This document shows positions 23,361-34,569 of a DNA stretch of 64,000 bases, piece after piece. Location of the stretch: NCBI GenBank assembly GCA_947650365.1, contig OX393553.1:68834216-68898215 (forward strand), read 5' to 3'. Source of the stretch: Chamaelirium japonicum (lineage: Eukaryota; Streptophyta; Magnoliopsida; Liliales; Melanthiaceae). The position numbers and the translations under genes were made by a program. Under the pieces are notes generated by a model that had not been told where the DNA came from, did no database searches, and worked only from the letters and a program-made list of their open reading frames with translations. Position 1 is the stretch's first letter. Each line of letters starts with the position of its first letter.

Positions 23361-25474
23361 TGTAGACACATTAATTGTGTCTAACCCAAACCCGACTCGC
23401 ATGCACCTATCCGGAGGCAAACCCGACACGCACTCCGACCCGGACCCGACTCGCATGCACCAAGTTGGAGGCGAACCCGGCACACTCTCCGACCCGGACC
23501 CGACTTGCATGCACCATTGCGGAGGCAAACCCGACGCGCACTCGGACCCACCCGACTCGTGCCCAACAAGGGGCCGGGTGGGCCCATCCTCAAGTGGGGC
23601 CCACCAGGCCCCCTACTAGAGACCGAACCCCTCATGGGGTGGCCGACCATGCAAGAAAAGAAAAGAAAAGGAAAGAAAAGAAAGAAAGAAAGAAAAGAAA
23701 GGAAAGAAAAGAAAAGGAAAGAAAAGAAAAGAAAGAAAGAAAAGAAAGGAAAGAAAAGAAAGAAGGAAAGAAAAGAAAGGAAAGAAAAGAAAAGAAAAGG
23801 AAAGAAAAGAAAAAGAAAGAAAAGAAGAAAAAAGGAAATAAGCACCGCCATGCGCGGGGGGAGGTTGCGTATGACGTCTACGTAAGTGTGGATCTGCGCC
23901 GATCCCTCGATCCGACGGACAAGAAACGAAGCCGGGTCGTCATCGACTTTATGTACAAGATTCAAAATAAATCCAAAAATGATTGAGCCATAATTACCAC
24001 GCCAGAAAAGGAAAGCAAATAAAGGTTTATTCCCCTCTTCAATTGAAGAATAGATCTTGGGTAGTTATGGGAGAGATATTAAAGGGATCCAAATAAACTT
24101 TCCATATCTCTCCCCTCCCCCCTTCACCTATAAATAGAGGGGGAGGGGGGAAGGCTCAAGGGGTCGGAGGGCAAGAAGCGAAGAAGCTCTGCAGAAGAGG
24201 AGACGCGCCCTTCATCGACCCAAGGCTTCACGAGGCACGGGCGAGCCTATCCCTTCGGGACTGGCTTAGTCCATTGAAAGCCCTCATCAAAGTGAAGACC
24301 CTTGCACAAGAAGACCAAGCCTTCGACTCCGTGCACGAAGAAGAAAGCTCGGAGAAGAAGAACCCTTCGACTCCGAAGACGCCAGAAGCAAAGGCCGGAG
24401 AAGAAGATCGGAGCGGCACTACCCCATCGTCTCCAACAAGCCTTCGACTCCGATCAAGCCCAAAAGCCCGGAGAAGAAGACCCGAAGCGACGCTACACCC
24501 GTCATCTTCAACAAAGCCTTCAACTCCGATTACGCCAAATACGCCTGGAGAAAAAGCCGACGCCACAACCGTTGCAAGGTCGAAGAGATCGTAAGCTGAA
24601 GACAAAGCGAGGGAGCTCAGCAGAAGAGGAGACGCTTCTTCATCGACCCAAGGCTTCACGAGGCACGGGCAATCCTATCCCTTCGGGACCGGCCACTGAA
24701 AAACCTCATCAACGTGAAGACCCGGAGAAGAAGCAAAGTCTAGCCGACACCTAAACCATCGAAGAAGCCTGAAGCATTGAAGACGTTGCTACTATTGTTC
24801 GAGAAGAAGATCGAGTCGACACCGAAGCAAAAGCCCACGCAAGAAGCCAAAGCAAAAGCCCCGGTAAAGCCCGCGCCAAAGCAACGCAAGTGCCAAAGCC
24901 AAACAACTACGCCGGTCACGAGCAAAAGCACCGCACGTTCTAGCCGATATGACGCGAAGTCCGGAAGAACGAAAGCATCGCAAGTCTCCCCCGTCTACGT
25001 CCAAGCGCAAGCGCCAAAGCACAGCAAAAGCCGGAGCCACGCCAAAGTCAAGCCAGAGCCGAAAGTTGAAGCTGACACTGAAAGCACGATCGACGCCGCG
25101 AACCGACGATCAAGGACGCCGAGGTCAAGCAAGGAGCGAGGAAGACACGAAGACAGAGGAACGAAGCCGAAGACCCCCTAGCTGAGAAAGCGCGAAGCAC
25201 GGAAGGGACAAAAGCCACGGCAGACACTCCTTAGCCTCTCAAAACCCTCACCCTGTAAAGACCTCTGTCCTGGCAACCCCTTCAGAGCTCTCGCACGAAT
25301 ACCACGTGGAGACGCGGATCAAAGGGACCCTCCAGAGGATCTCTCCCATAAATCTCCTGATCAACACTCGCCGCATCCGGACTCGCCACACCCGAGCACC
25401 CCGGGTCCCGACCACTCTTGTAATCTCGTGTGTTCGCAATAAAGACGACCAGTATCTTTTTTTCCGCGCATACA
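23361..25474 (+). repeat. 3' LTR of element B (2114 bp)
   Basis: Same ends as the 5' LTR, TATAAATA at 24129-24136 and AATAAA at 25438-25443. It lacks about 377 bp that the 5' LTR has; the junction near 24720 falls at a short CCC match. A GA-rich run at about 23655-23840 is longer than in the 5' LTR. Confidence 0.9.
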
Positions 25475-25565
25475 CTAATCCAACCCAATCTTTCAATACA
25501 CCAATCCAAACCCGCCCAAAATTCGGATTGGGTCAGGTCCAACCCGTCCAAGTTGCACCCCCCTA

Positions 25566-25739
25566 GTGCCACTTGTCATATTCATCCTTTAGACAAGGAA
25601 TAAAATTTTTACTTTGTCTATTCAACGTTGCCGGTTGGAAAAACTTAGTATTGCATTCGGAGTCATGGAACCAATGCATTTTGGATCGTTGTCTCCAGCA
25701 AGAGATTAGATTCCTTGAAATCCCCAATAGATGTGATAG
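25566..25739 (-). pseudogene. LINE ORF2 relic, linker between endonuclease and RT
   Basis: On the minus strand the translation has CWRQRSKMHWFHDSECNTKFF followed by RQSKNFIPCLKDEYDKW. This is the WxQRSRxxWLxxGDxNTKFFH region of plant LINE ORF2. It runs up to the right edge of the hAT-like insertion and continues in frame at 10874. Confidence 0.85.
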
Positions 25740-26477
25740 GAGGTTTTTCCCCAAATGACCCTCAGAAGCAACATATTGCTCCAACTGACCTTAGTTGCTT
25801 TTCGCATTAACTCTCTACATGTGCAAAACAGCCACTGAGCCACACATTCATATTTTGAGTTTTTTTAGACAAAAAGACCCCCAATACTGTATGTTACTTT
25901 CGGCGAAGTAATATGGCTAACACAACCAACACAAATATATTGCGTTGGGTTTGTTATTGCTTTCGACGAAGCACTATGCCAACGCAACGAACGTAAATAT
26001 GTTGCATTGACCTTACTGATGCCTTCAGTGAAGTAATATGGCCAACGCAACAAACGCAAATATGTTGCGTTGGCCTTGCTGTTGCTTGCGGCAAAACAAT
26101 ATGATTAACGCAACGAACACAAATATGTTGCGTTAGTTCTTGGTGTTGCTTTTGACGAAGTATTATGCCAATGCAACAAACGCGAATATATTGCGTTGGC
26201 TTTGTTGATGCTTTCGGCAAGGTAATATGGCCAACGCAACAAATGCAAATATAATGCGTTGGTTTTGTTGTTATTTCGACAACACAATATGGTCAACACA
26301 ACGAACAAAAATATGTTGCGTTGGGGGCTTCATAAGTTTCACCAAGGAAGAAGATGAGTGTTATGTTAAGGACATTTTTGTCCAAAAAAAAATATGTGGT
26401 CAGAAAAGTCACACTAAAGCAAGTGGGGCCAGTTTTGACATATCGAAGGAGTTGGGGGTCATTTTAGGAAAAACCTC
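25740..26477. mobile_element. TIR element with internal tandem repeats
   Basis: The left end GAGGTTTTTCCCCAAATGAC and the reverse complement of the right end GAGGTTTTTCCTAAAATGAC match over about 25 bp. It lies inside the LINE, between the endonuclease and linker relics. I found no clear target duplication, so the class (MULE-like or other) is open. No coding capacity. Confidence 0.55.
25890..26330. repeat. 63-bp tandem array with a hairpin in each unit
   Basis: About seven units, with the AATATGG-like start recurring near 25909, 25972, 26036, 26098, 26161, 26224 and 26287. Most units carry CCAACGCAAC and, about 12 bp later, GTTGCGTTGG, a 10-bp inverted repeat. Units differ by point changes. 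Confidence 0.85.
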
Positions 26478-26499
26478 AGCACCCATATATGCATCATAG

Positions 26500-26855
26500 A
26501 ATCCATCATTTTTCATCCTCCTCTAGCTCAGTGATAGTACACTTAGGAGAGCTATGAAGCACTTTCACCTTGATTGAAGCTGTCCAAAGACTCAATAGCC
26601 CCACGTAGTGTGGTCTGGTTCCACAACAAAGCAATAGTCCATGTTGAGCACTTGACAAATAGACTCCATTATACTTGAATGGCATTTAGTCTCTGACAAG
26701 ATGATAAGCTGAGTCCAGGTACTGGAGAGGAGATTTTTCAGGTTTGAAATTGTACAGGGACTCCCCAATACTCTACAATTTCAGGATATTATATTCATTT
26801 GGTCAGTGGCAACCGATTCGATCACATCGATTACCACCATCAATTTTGTAGAATT
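26500..26855 (-). pseudogene. LINE ORF2 relic, start of endonuclease domain
   Basis: An ATG at 26798-26796 opens MNIIS, then a stop where tryptophan is expected, then NCRVLGSP. LSETKCHSSIMESICQVL follows, as in the APE-type endonuclease of plant LINEs (SWNCRGLG and LSETK motifs). The rest of the domain is lost near the TIR element. The stop in the first motif shows that it is dead. Confidence 0.85.
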
Positions 26856-27447
26856 TGAAATTATAGCTAGGCTAAGATTGGTTAGTTAATAACTATGGGG
26901 GAAAATTACGGCCAGTGTACAATCTTCCTCCAACAATTGATTGAGGGTCAAGCTTAAGTATTGTGGGGTATGTGGAGAAAATTTTCGTGCCGTTTTGATC
27001 ATATACCTCATCCCATAATTCTTGATTGAATTGGATGGTTTGTATATTATAGAGATGGAGATAAGAGAGTAGAGAGAGAGATGACTCGGGGAGTTATTGT
27101 CGGAGTTCGGTCTTACGACCTACGTCTTCGGGCGAGAGGTACCACCTGGTTTACACTATAAAGTATGCGAAAGGGGGGAGGAGGGGAGCGTTCTCTCATC
27201 AAGCCGAGAGAAGCTTCTTACAAAATGGTTTGCATGGAGCAACTAGAAGAGAACAAGAAGAGAGTTCTAGCTCTTAAATCCTCTCATCTCATGACCAGTT
27301 CACCAAACCCTTCTATGTAAGCCATAGGGGTCTTTTTATACCTGAGGTACGTTTGATATGACAGTGATGACGTAGCAGTACTGCGCTGGTCTTGGGCTTT
27401 CTTGTTGGGCCTTTACTTGGGCCTCTACCAGGCTCCAAATAAGGTCT

Positions 27448-27776
27448 TGTGACGACCAAGATCCAAGAGCCAAGAGCCAAGACTCCTGAGGCAGGAATGC
27501 CAAGATGGATGAGGTGAGGTGAGGTGAGGTGTACAAGGCCATGAATTAACCCCACATCGCCTGGAGAGAAGGAGATCCTGAGCTGCTTATATAATTTCCC
27601 CTCCCAGATATAGAAGACGCGTTTTAAAACCGTGCGCTGCTACGGATTTCGTAAGAACTCCGTAGTTAAGCGTGCTCGGGCAAGAGCAGTACTAGGATGG
27701 GTGACCATCCTGGGAAGTTCTCGTGTGGGCACGGGCAAAGCGGACAAAATCTTGTTTGTTTGGGGTGGATGTTACA
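27448..27776 (+). mobile_element. Cassandra solo LTR carrying 5S rRNA-like sequence
   Basis: It starts TGTGACGACC, ends GGATGTTACA and is 329 bp long. Exact 5-bp target duplications GGTCT lie at 27443-27447 and 27777-27781. Inside is a 5S rRNA-like stretch. Terminal-repeat elements whose LTRs carry 5S sequence are known in plants as Cassandra. No second LTR is next to it, so this is a solo LTR. It matches the two LTRs at 61651-62329. Confidence 0.93.
27644..27726 (+). promoter_or_regulatory. 5S rRNA-like pol III internal promoter in Cassandra LTR
   Basis: The run contains AGAACTCCGTAGTTAAGCGT, a GGGCAAGAGCAGTACTAGGA segment and GGGTGACC, then CTGGGAAGTTCTCGTG. These correspond to boxes A and C and the 3' half of plant 5S rRNA. 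The 5' half of 5S is absent or strongly changed, so it is not a 5S gene. Confidence 0.9.
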
Positions 27777-30095
27777 GGTCTGCTCGGTCTGTGGACCTTG
27801 TGGCGATGCTTCATGGGCCTGGATTCATCATTTGGGTCGTTGCACGGGCCTAAATGGCTTGGTTGCAATCACAGACAAATTTTGCACCCACAAGGCACTG
27901 TAGAGTGCTGAGCTGTCATCTGCTAAGCTATAACATATACACTATTGAGTAGAGAGAGAGAGATAGAAAGTTGACATAGAATATGGTGATGAAGTTCAAC
28001 TAAAGTCTACGTCTCTATACGGTAAGACACAATATTTGAATCCATTATCTCTGAAAAAGTATAGCTATCCTCGACAGACCGAGGGGTGTTTATACAAGTA
28101 GACAGAGGGTAGAGTATGCTTGACTAGAGCCTGATTACCAAAAGGCTTGAAGAGTTCTGGAAAACAGTAAGTATAATTGGGAATAATGAATTTCGGTCTG
28201 GATTGTTTATATGATATGCTATTTATAGAACTTTGGAAATATCTGGGGCTTTGGGAAATACCCAAGGGGATTTACCAGGCCCCAGACAGTATCTATAGAC
28301 CCCAAGCTGGGTTGGTGGGTCCTATTATCATCTTCGTGGGTCCCAGACAAGGCTAGTGGGTCTCACTATCATCTCCGTAGGTCCCAAGCAGGATGGCGGG
28401 TCCCACTGTTGGGTACTTGCTAGATTTGCACCCACAATAACCATGCATGAAGAGACCAACTAGACGAAGCTAGTTGGTGTGCTATATAATGGGCAGATGC
28501 AAGCACGAGTTAGATTGCCCAAGATGCGGAATATATATAGAATCGATCATAGAAATAACGCAAAAGGAAAACAAGTTATTTTTCTAGGTGAAAGCCCCTA
28601 ACTGGAGAAAAAAAACCACCCTCCGGTAAGTTGAGCCTAGGCCGCAACCTAATCATCCTTATGCACTCACGAAAGCGGAGCAAACACTAGCTAGTGGTTG
28701 CAATAATGATTACCCCGTCTGCCCTTAAGCCATGCCCCTCTCCGACGATGAAGTTGGCCACAACCACCATTCAAAGGGTCAGCTCGTAATTCTCCTCGCT
28801 CTACTCCGAGTTCCTCCGATCTGCCTCAGTGCCATAGAGGCCTACCCTACCTTTGATAATGATGGGTTCTTATGTAATCGCAATCACCCTAAGTGCTCCC
28901 GCAAGAGCCATCCACACAGTGGTGTGAAAGAACCAAAGACGTATGTAGAGAATATAAAGAAAGAAAAGAAAAAGAAATATTAATCATGATTAGTGACGAG
29001 GGTAGAAGATCTTGATCTCCAAGATCTTAATCTAAACTCTATAAAACCCTAGCATACTAACAAAGATCAAAGTTCAAAAACCATAATATGGTCTCTTAAG
29101 TGTCTTCCAATATCTTGAGATAATACAAAGTAGAGAGGGCAAGGCTATGCTATGATTTCAAATGTTATCCAATATTTGGATCCTTGCTAGGACTTAATCT
29201 AAAGTTCTCTTTTAATTCTTCACTAAACCCAAATATTCATTTGCTGCAATAGAGTATAGGGGTGGGCTATTTATAGCCCACACTAAGCCATGGGTGAAGA
29301 GATAAGACCAACCAAAGGATAGAAATGAAGGTGGTCTAACACAGTCATGTTGTGCACACGACTTAAAAGTCATGCGCACGATCAACACGTGTCAAAAGAT
29401 GATTGGCAGAGCCAACCGACTTAACTCTTCAAAAAGGATTAAAGTTGGATCGTGCGCATGACATTAAAGTCGTACGCACTGCTTTCCACTTATCGACGTG
29501 CCATAGGACCATCACATGTGAGGCATAAGGTGGACATCAAATGGTGTACCGACTAGGATCATGCGCATGACTGTAAAAATCGTGTGTACAACTTTAATCT
29601 GGTAGTCACCATTCTATGTGAAAAAAAACTTAAGTAAAGTCATACGCACGATTAGCCTTGTGCACACACACTAAGGTTAGGGAATCAGCCTTTGGTTCTG
29701 AGTGATCAAGTGATGAAACCAAACATGCATATGTGATCATTTTAAGCATATTAAGACTCCCATAAGTCTTAAGAATGAATTGTACGAATGAAACACGCAT
29801 ACAAAAAGGATTGATCGGAAAGCGATAAAACGTAAGTGTGTGCTGGCTAATCATACATCCTAACTCCTACACACTAGAGTAAAGTCGATACCCAAAGAGT
29901 AAGAATTATACTTTTCATACCTAAGCATATGAGAAAACGATAGTAGGAGTGGTCTTGATCACAACGGTACATCTTTAACGAAGCTAGCCAAACTAAACTC
30001 TATCCTTTCGACTTTAGCTCGTAGCTAAATACTATACCGGTAAAGTAGGTTTGTTTTATGTCGCTAAAACTAATGGCAACACAAGAATATTAACA

Positions 30096-32590
30096 ATATC
30101 TCCATTTGTTATAGCTTTTTATGATAAAACAAATACCCTATTACACAAACCACTATAAGGGAGCTTCCTATATATATAATTATATTATGCTCAGTCCCTG
30201 AGTGTTTCGGTGTCAATCCTAGACTTTAAACAGAGATCAGATAAAAAAAGGACACCTATAAACCTGAAATAAATCAAGTATACATGTCAAATCCACTTTA
30301 TTCCTGCAAAATCAATGTTAGACTACAGAAACATATGTGATATCATTTATGCAATCATAAAGATGGTGAGCATATCATAAACGATATCATATGTAGCTAA
30401 AGTAAAAAAGACTGACATGATCTCTAATTAGGTCTAAATAAAGCAACTCCCCTTAGGGGATTGCAATAGTCTTATAAACCGAGGTTCATAAAAAATTTAT
30501 GAAATAAATCCACCAGTCTTGTGGAGTAAATCCACAAGGACTTTCTCTTCCATTTTATCACAAAAGTTATGACAAAAGAAAGAATAAACGTGTGTCTTAA
30601 AAGAGAATACAAAAATGTTCCCTACAAAGTAACTTCGTCGAAGCACGGAGGGGACTCTAGCAATCCTAGTAAATGCATGTAAAGTGCATAGGAGGGTGCT
30701 AGTAAAAACTCCCCTTCAAGCATAGCTTGACGTATGACATCTCCAAACCTTCTTTGAGGATGCAACCCTAAAGAGGAGTACACTACTCAAATATCACCCC
30801 CTTAAGCATGAAGCATAAGGTAGGTCACCACCCAATCAACCCTTTATGTCACATATATATGCCAACTAGTGAGATATATAATATGGTATACGGGCTAACT
30901 AAAGGATATGGAACTAAAGCATAGGTGGTCTAATAAAACTCCATTACTTCCTCAAAGATATGTAATGAAATACAAAAGAAAGATGGATGAGCCAACTTAA
31001 AACATTAGAGCAAACAATAAATATAATCAAGATACGATAAGAAAGCTTAAAAGAAAATGAGATGCTTTTGAAATATAAGTTGGAAAGAAATGTTTGAATC
31101 AAAACCAAAGAATTCAAAATATTATAAATATAAAAACGGATCAAAAGACCTAAAGATCTTTTTGAGATTTTACATATGCAAATATTTATGTTTTTAAGAT
31201 TTTCATGAACAGAAGATAATTTATGACTTTAAGATACTAAAGACTTAACTAAAGACATTCAAAGCATATGAAAAACATCTAAGATAGCTAGTAAGCTCAA
31301 AGAACATTTAGGTGTACTAAAGTGGCTATACAAATTAAAATTAGAGAAATAATGGTCTAGCCAAAAAGAACTAATTTCTAAATAGACTAATGTATGAATT
31401 TATATAGTAGAGATTAAGTATACAAAACACATTTCACTTTATTTATGCATACTAAGAAGTTTATACCTTAGCACACATCATATGATACATTTTTTGAGTC
31501 TTTTTACCTAATAAGATTCCATTAAAGAACACATTGGCATTTTTTGAGACTATTTTTTTTTACCTCCTAGTAAGCAGAAGACAACCATTCTCGTGTAAAG
31601 AGTAAAAATTGACAATCCTTAACCAATCAGCCAAAGTTGATGGACTTTGAGATATCCCTATGAATCTTTTTCTCGAATAGGTCGTCGAACGGTCTATGAT
31701 ACCGTGTGGAAAATCCCATGTAACAATGATATGACTAATAGCTTTAAGTCAATTGGCTTTGGGTATCAAGCGTATGACTCGTCGGGTCATATACTTGAGA
31801 TCTTCATAAAAAATATGTTCAAAAGTGGATTCAAATATTAAAGATAATATGAAAAAGATGTGCACGGTTATTGACTTGATAGTTGAGTATAAATAAAACT
31901 ATCATGAATGTTAGTGCTATTCAGAGTTTAGTAGCAATCACACTTAGTACATAAGCAAAAATTAATCTTTTTTAGTAAGAACACGCTATGACTAATTACC
32001 TATATTAAGCAAAGTAGTACTTTAAAAATTACCATATTAATGATTCAAATAAGCATACAAGCAAACTCGATCCTTTCAAAAAGCTTTAAACGGCTCAAGC
32101 TAGACTTAGAGCATAGAAGTTGTCAATTTCAACATAACAAAGAAAAGACTAAAGAAAAAAAGTATAAATGATTTTTAAAAAGCTCCAGTTTAACGAACAA
32201 AACTATGTACAAAATAAACTATGCATGCACTTATCCAAAGAAAATAAGGCAACAAATGTGCATGACATAGGTGAGAACAAGCTAACATAGATCAATGTTA
32301 GTAATGGAAGCAAAACGAGAAAGGAAAGCTATGTGATCCAAAGATTACCAATACGACAAATTGATCCTTGTTTTTAGACTCACATAGTTCTAGTTCATGT
32401 TACTTTTCCAAACCGATTGCTAGGAGAAGCAATCTCAAGATTCAAAGGCAAAAAGGAGGGGATGACCTTGGAGACAAACACCATATTTCTAAGTTTAGAA
32501 GAGACGTGCCTCAAATGAGGAGGCATGAGTGTGGTGAAAAGTCTCCTCAAGCTCTCCATAAGAATCATTTTCCAAAGGCTATAACAATAG
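30096..32590. other. AT-rich internal region of element C without recognisable domains
   Basis: In a complete copia element, read on the minus strand, protease, integrase, RT and RNase H would follow gag here. None is visible in any frame and all open frames are short. Confidence 0.5.
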
Positions 32591-32591
32591 C

Positions 32592-34262
32592 CTATAAGAT
32601 GCCATTTTCTTCCATAGTAAGAACACAAATACACCCCTTTGACTTTTGGAGTCTTGGAGGTTGAGACATGTGAGGTATGGTTTGTAAAAGTTGGAGGTTG
32701 AGACTCTGTTGACTTTTCAAATAATTCTCCAAAATTTTGGAGACGTTGAATATCTGAATCGTCAAAAAGAACTCATGCAAGGAGTTCTTAAGAAACTCCA
32801 CTTCCACCAAGGCGGCCTTCTTCTCTTCTATTTCTATCTTGAGAAGGTCATTAAGCCCTTTGATTTTCACTTCCTAGACTTCTTCTCTATCGAAGAAATC
32901 TCTTGGAGATTATTGGCCTCGATAAATCTCATACTATCTCTAAGATTGACATTTTCAGTATCAAGCTCATGAACCCGATCACAAGCTTCGTTAATAGCAA
33001 GATAAAAAGCATTACAATCAGTCTCAACAAGTGCTAATTTCTCCTTGAGAGAGGTGATGTTGTCGCTAACCATATGATGGTGGTCGTTTCTAAGGTTTTA
33101 TCACAAAGAACCTTGAGATTAACAAGGTTCTTTGGAGATCCCTCCCCATCGCTCTTACTACTATTAGAATCACTCCAAATGGAGTTAGCATTTATATTAA
33201 TAGGATAAATCATGGACGTCACAAAGGTTGACACATGTACAAGACCACAGTTGGCCAAATCTGGGATCCACATATTCCTCCTTGGAGTCTAAATTGACCC
33301 ATGAAGTCTTCATGGCTTAATCCCGAGAAACTGAGACTTTGGTGGGACATTTCGAAAAAAAAATGATCAAGACCATGGCATTTGAAGCAACGCCTTAAGT
33401 TAGGGCTAGAGTCTTTTCTCTTCTCCTTAGAAGGTTTGTCATTCCTAGGTCTTGTTCATAAGAGCTCCTTGCCACTTCCACCACTATCACGTTCTTGAAA
33501 CCTTGAGGGATCAAAACTCATAGGGACCTTGTCATACTCTTTTTTCTTTTGCTAATAGGCTTGGAGTTTATGAGCTAGCAAAGAAATCCCGCATCCACAA
33601 GGTTGTGCATATCCTCCCCCAAAACACAAGTGGCCTTCATAGAAGGTTTCAAGGAAACATCCTTATCATTCTTAGGCCTTTTAAAATTCATCTTATGGGT
33701 TCAAAGATTGTCCACAAGCTCCTCGAAAAGGAGCATGCTTAAGTCATTCGTCTCTTCAATTGCCTTGACATTTGACATGAACAGATCGGAAAGAGATCGA
33801 AGGATTTTGTGAACTACTTTCTTGTTAGAGACTCTCTTGCTAAGGGCAAAAGAAGAATTGATGATAGTATTAAGCTTGAAGTAAAATTTATCAAAAGTCT
33901 CATATTCATTCATTGAAAGGTTTTCAAATTTGGTGGCAAAAAAGTTACAATTTTGCTTCTTTCATCGACGGGGTTCCATCATGAGTTATTGCAAGGATAT
34001 CCCATGCCTCCTTTGATGTTTGGGCATTGGATATCCTAGTAAATTCGCTATCTGTAACCCCGGAGTGAAAGTTACCAAAACCCCTTTGGTTGCTTGTGCA
34101 TATCAACTTTTCATCTCCCGACCATACTTCATATGGTTTGGGATCTCCCGACTTAAAGGTAAGCAAAAGCCACCCTTTACAAACACAAATCCACATCTTC
34201 TCACTCATGTCACAAAAGGAAGGCTTATATTTTAGACTTCCAAGGTGCATAGTTATTTCCAT
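32592..34262 (-). pseudogene. Copia-type gag relic (UBN2-like), element C
   Basis: On the minus strand, 34262-33945 has RISNAQTSKEAWDILAITHDGT, a hallmark of copia gag proteins. 33913-33701 has ETFDKFYFKLNTIINSSFAL and KILRSLSDLF, the UBN2 segment. Near 33380 a CFKCHGLDH zinc-knuckle start is seen, with a frameshift before its last cysteine. 33073-32592 encodes a coiled-coil-like stretch (ELDTENVNLRDSM). Several frame changes and stops separate these pieces. Confidence 0.8.
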
Positions 34263-34555
34263 CTAACAAAGGAGGCCTAGTGATATCACTTCATTCTTTT
34301 TATGATTCCATCACTAGAGGTAAAAGCTAAAACACACAAATTAAAAAAAAAATACTAGGCACACCAAATTCCCAAAGGGGGATAATAAAAAAAAGCAAAT
34401 AAAAACGATCACGATCGCCAAACTTACTAAAACCAAAAAATAACCCTAAAGAGGGTTACCCTCACACACACATACAACTTGTAGATCACAAGTGATTAAG
34501 TACTAATGATCGACAACTTAACGGATCCGAGTGTTAGATCCAACAAAAGAAACAT

Positions 34556-34568
34556 GCTCTGATATCTA
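34556..34568 (-). other. Initiator-Met tRNA-type primer-binding site of element C
   Basis: On the minus strand, ATAGATATCAGAGC follows the LTR end; the consensus core is TGGTATCAGAGC. It fixes the orientation of element C. Confidence 0.6.
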
Positions 34569-34569
34569 T

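Larger units (their letters stand above)
11451..25474 (+). mobile_element. Complete non-autonomous Ty3/gypsy-type element B (14.0 kb)
   Basis: Both LTRs start TGTAGACACA and end GCATACA. The flanking 5 bp are CTAAC and CTAAT (one mismatch). The internal region (13853-23360) carries a primer-binding-like site, a degraded gag-pro polyprotein, a duplicated tail, oligo(A)-rich non-coding DNA, a 95-bp tandem array and a purine tract. I looked for reverse transcriptase, RNase H and integrase motifs in all frames and saw none. By content it is a gag-protease-only derivative that would depend on enzymes from elsewhere. The gypsy assignment comes from the Retrotrans_gag-like and retropepsin-like segments. 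Confidence 0.88.
10875..25565 (+). mobile_element. hAT-like element interrupted by gypsy element B
   Basis: The left end is TAGGACTGCAACTC and the right end is AAGTTGCACCCCCCTA, an imperfect inverted repeat. Flanks are GTGCCAGT (10867-10874) and GTGCCACT (25566-25573), an 8-bp duplication with one mismatch. The interior is GGGTTGGGTCGGG-like sequence without genes. Without element B it is about 660 bp. The inserted DNA splits a LINE reading frame, which supports these boundaries independently. Confidence 0.8.
26895..28436 (-). mobile_element. 1.5-kb insertion in LTR of element C, solo-LTR-like
   Basis: It is flanked by exact 5-bp repeats ATAAC (26890-26894 and 28437-28441). The LTR of element C reads continuously across the site if this block is left out. 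The minus-strand ends are TGTGGGTGCAAAT and CCCCCATA. TG ends and a 5-bp duplication fit a solo LTR with one changed terminal base. It contains a Cassandra solo LTR; without it about 1.2 kb remains. No genes. Confidence 0.65.
26856..30095 (-). repeat. 3' LTR of element C, interrupted
   Basis: It matches 34570-36319 along its length, for example AAACAAGTT plus CCTCCGGTAA near 28570-28630 and 34735-34795, and TAATGGCAACACAAG at the end. It is interrupted by 26895-28436. The LTR has several short strings related to GTCGTGCGCACGAC. Confidence 0.8.

Noticed and set aside
27644..27726. 5S rRNA gene
   Set aside because: The 5' part of 5S is missing and the stretch lies in an LTR with target duplications; it is Cassandra.
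30096..32590. Possible copia integrase or RT in element C
   Set aside because: No conserved motif seen in any frame; only short ORFs.
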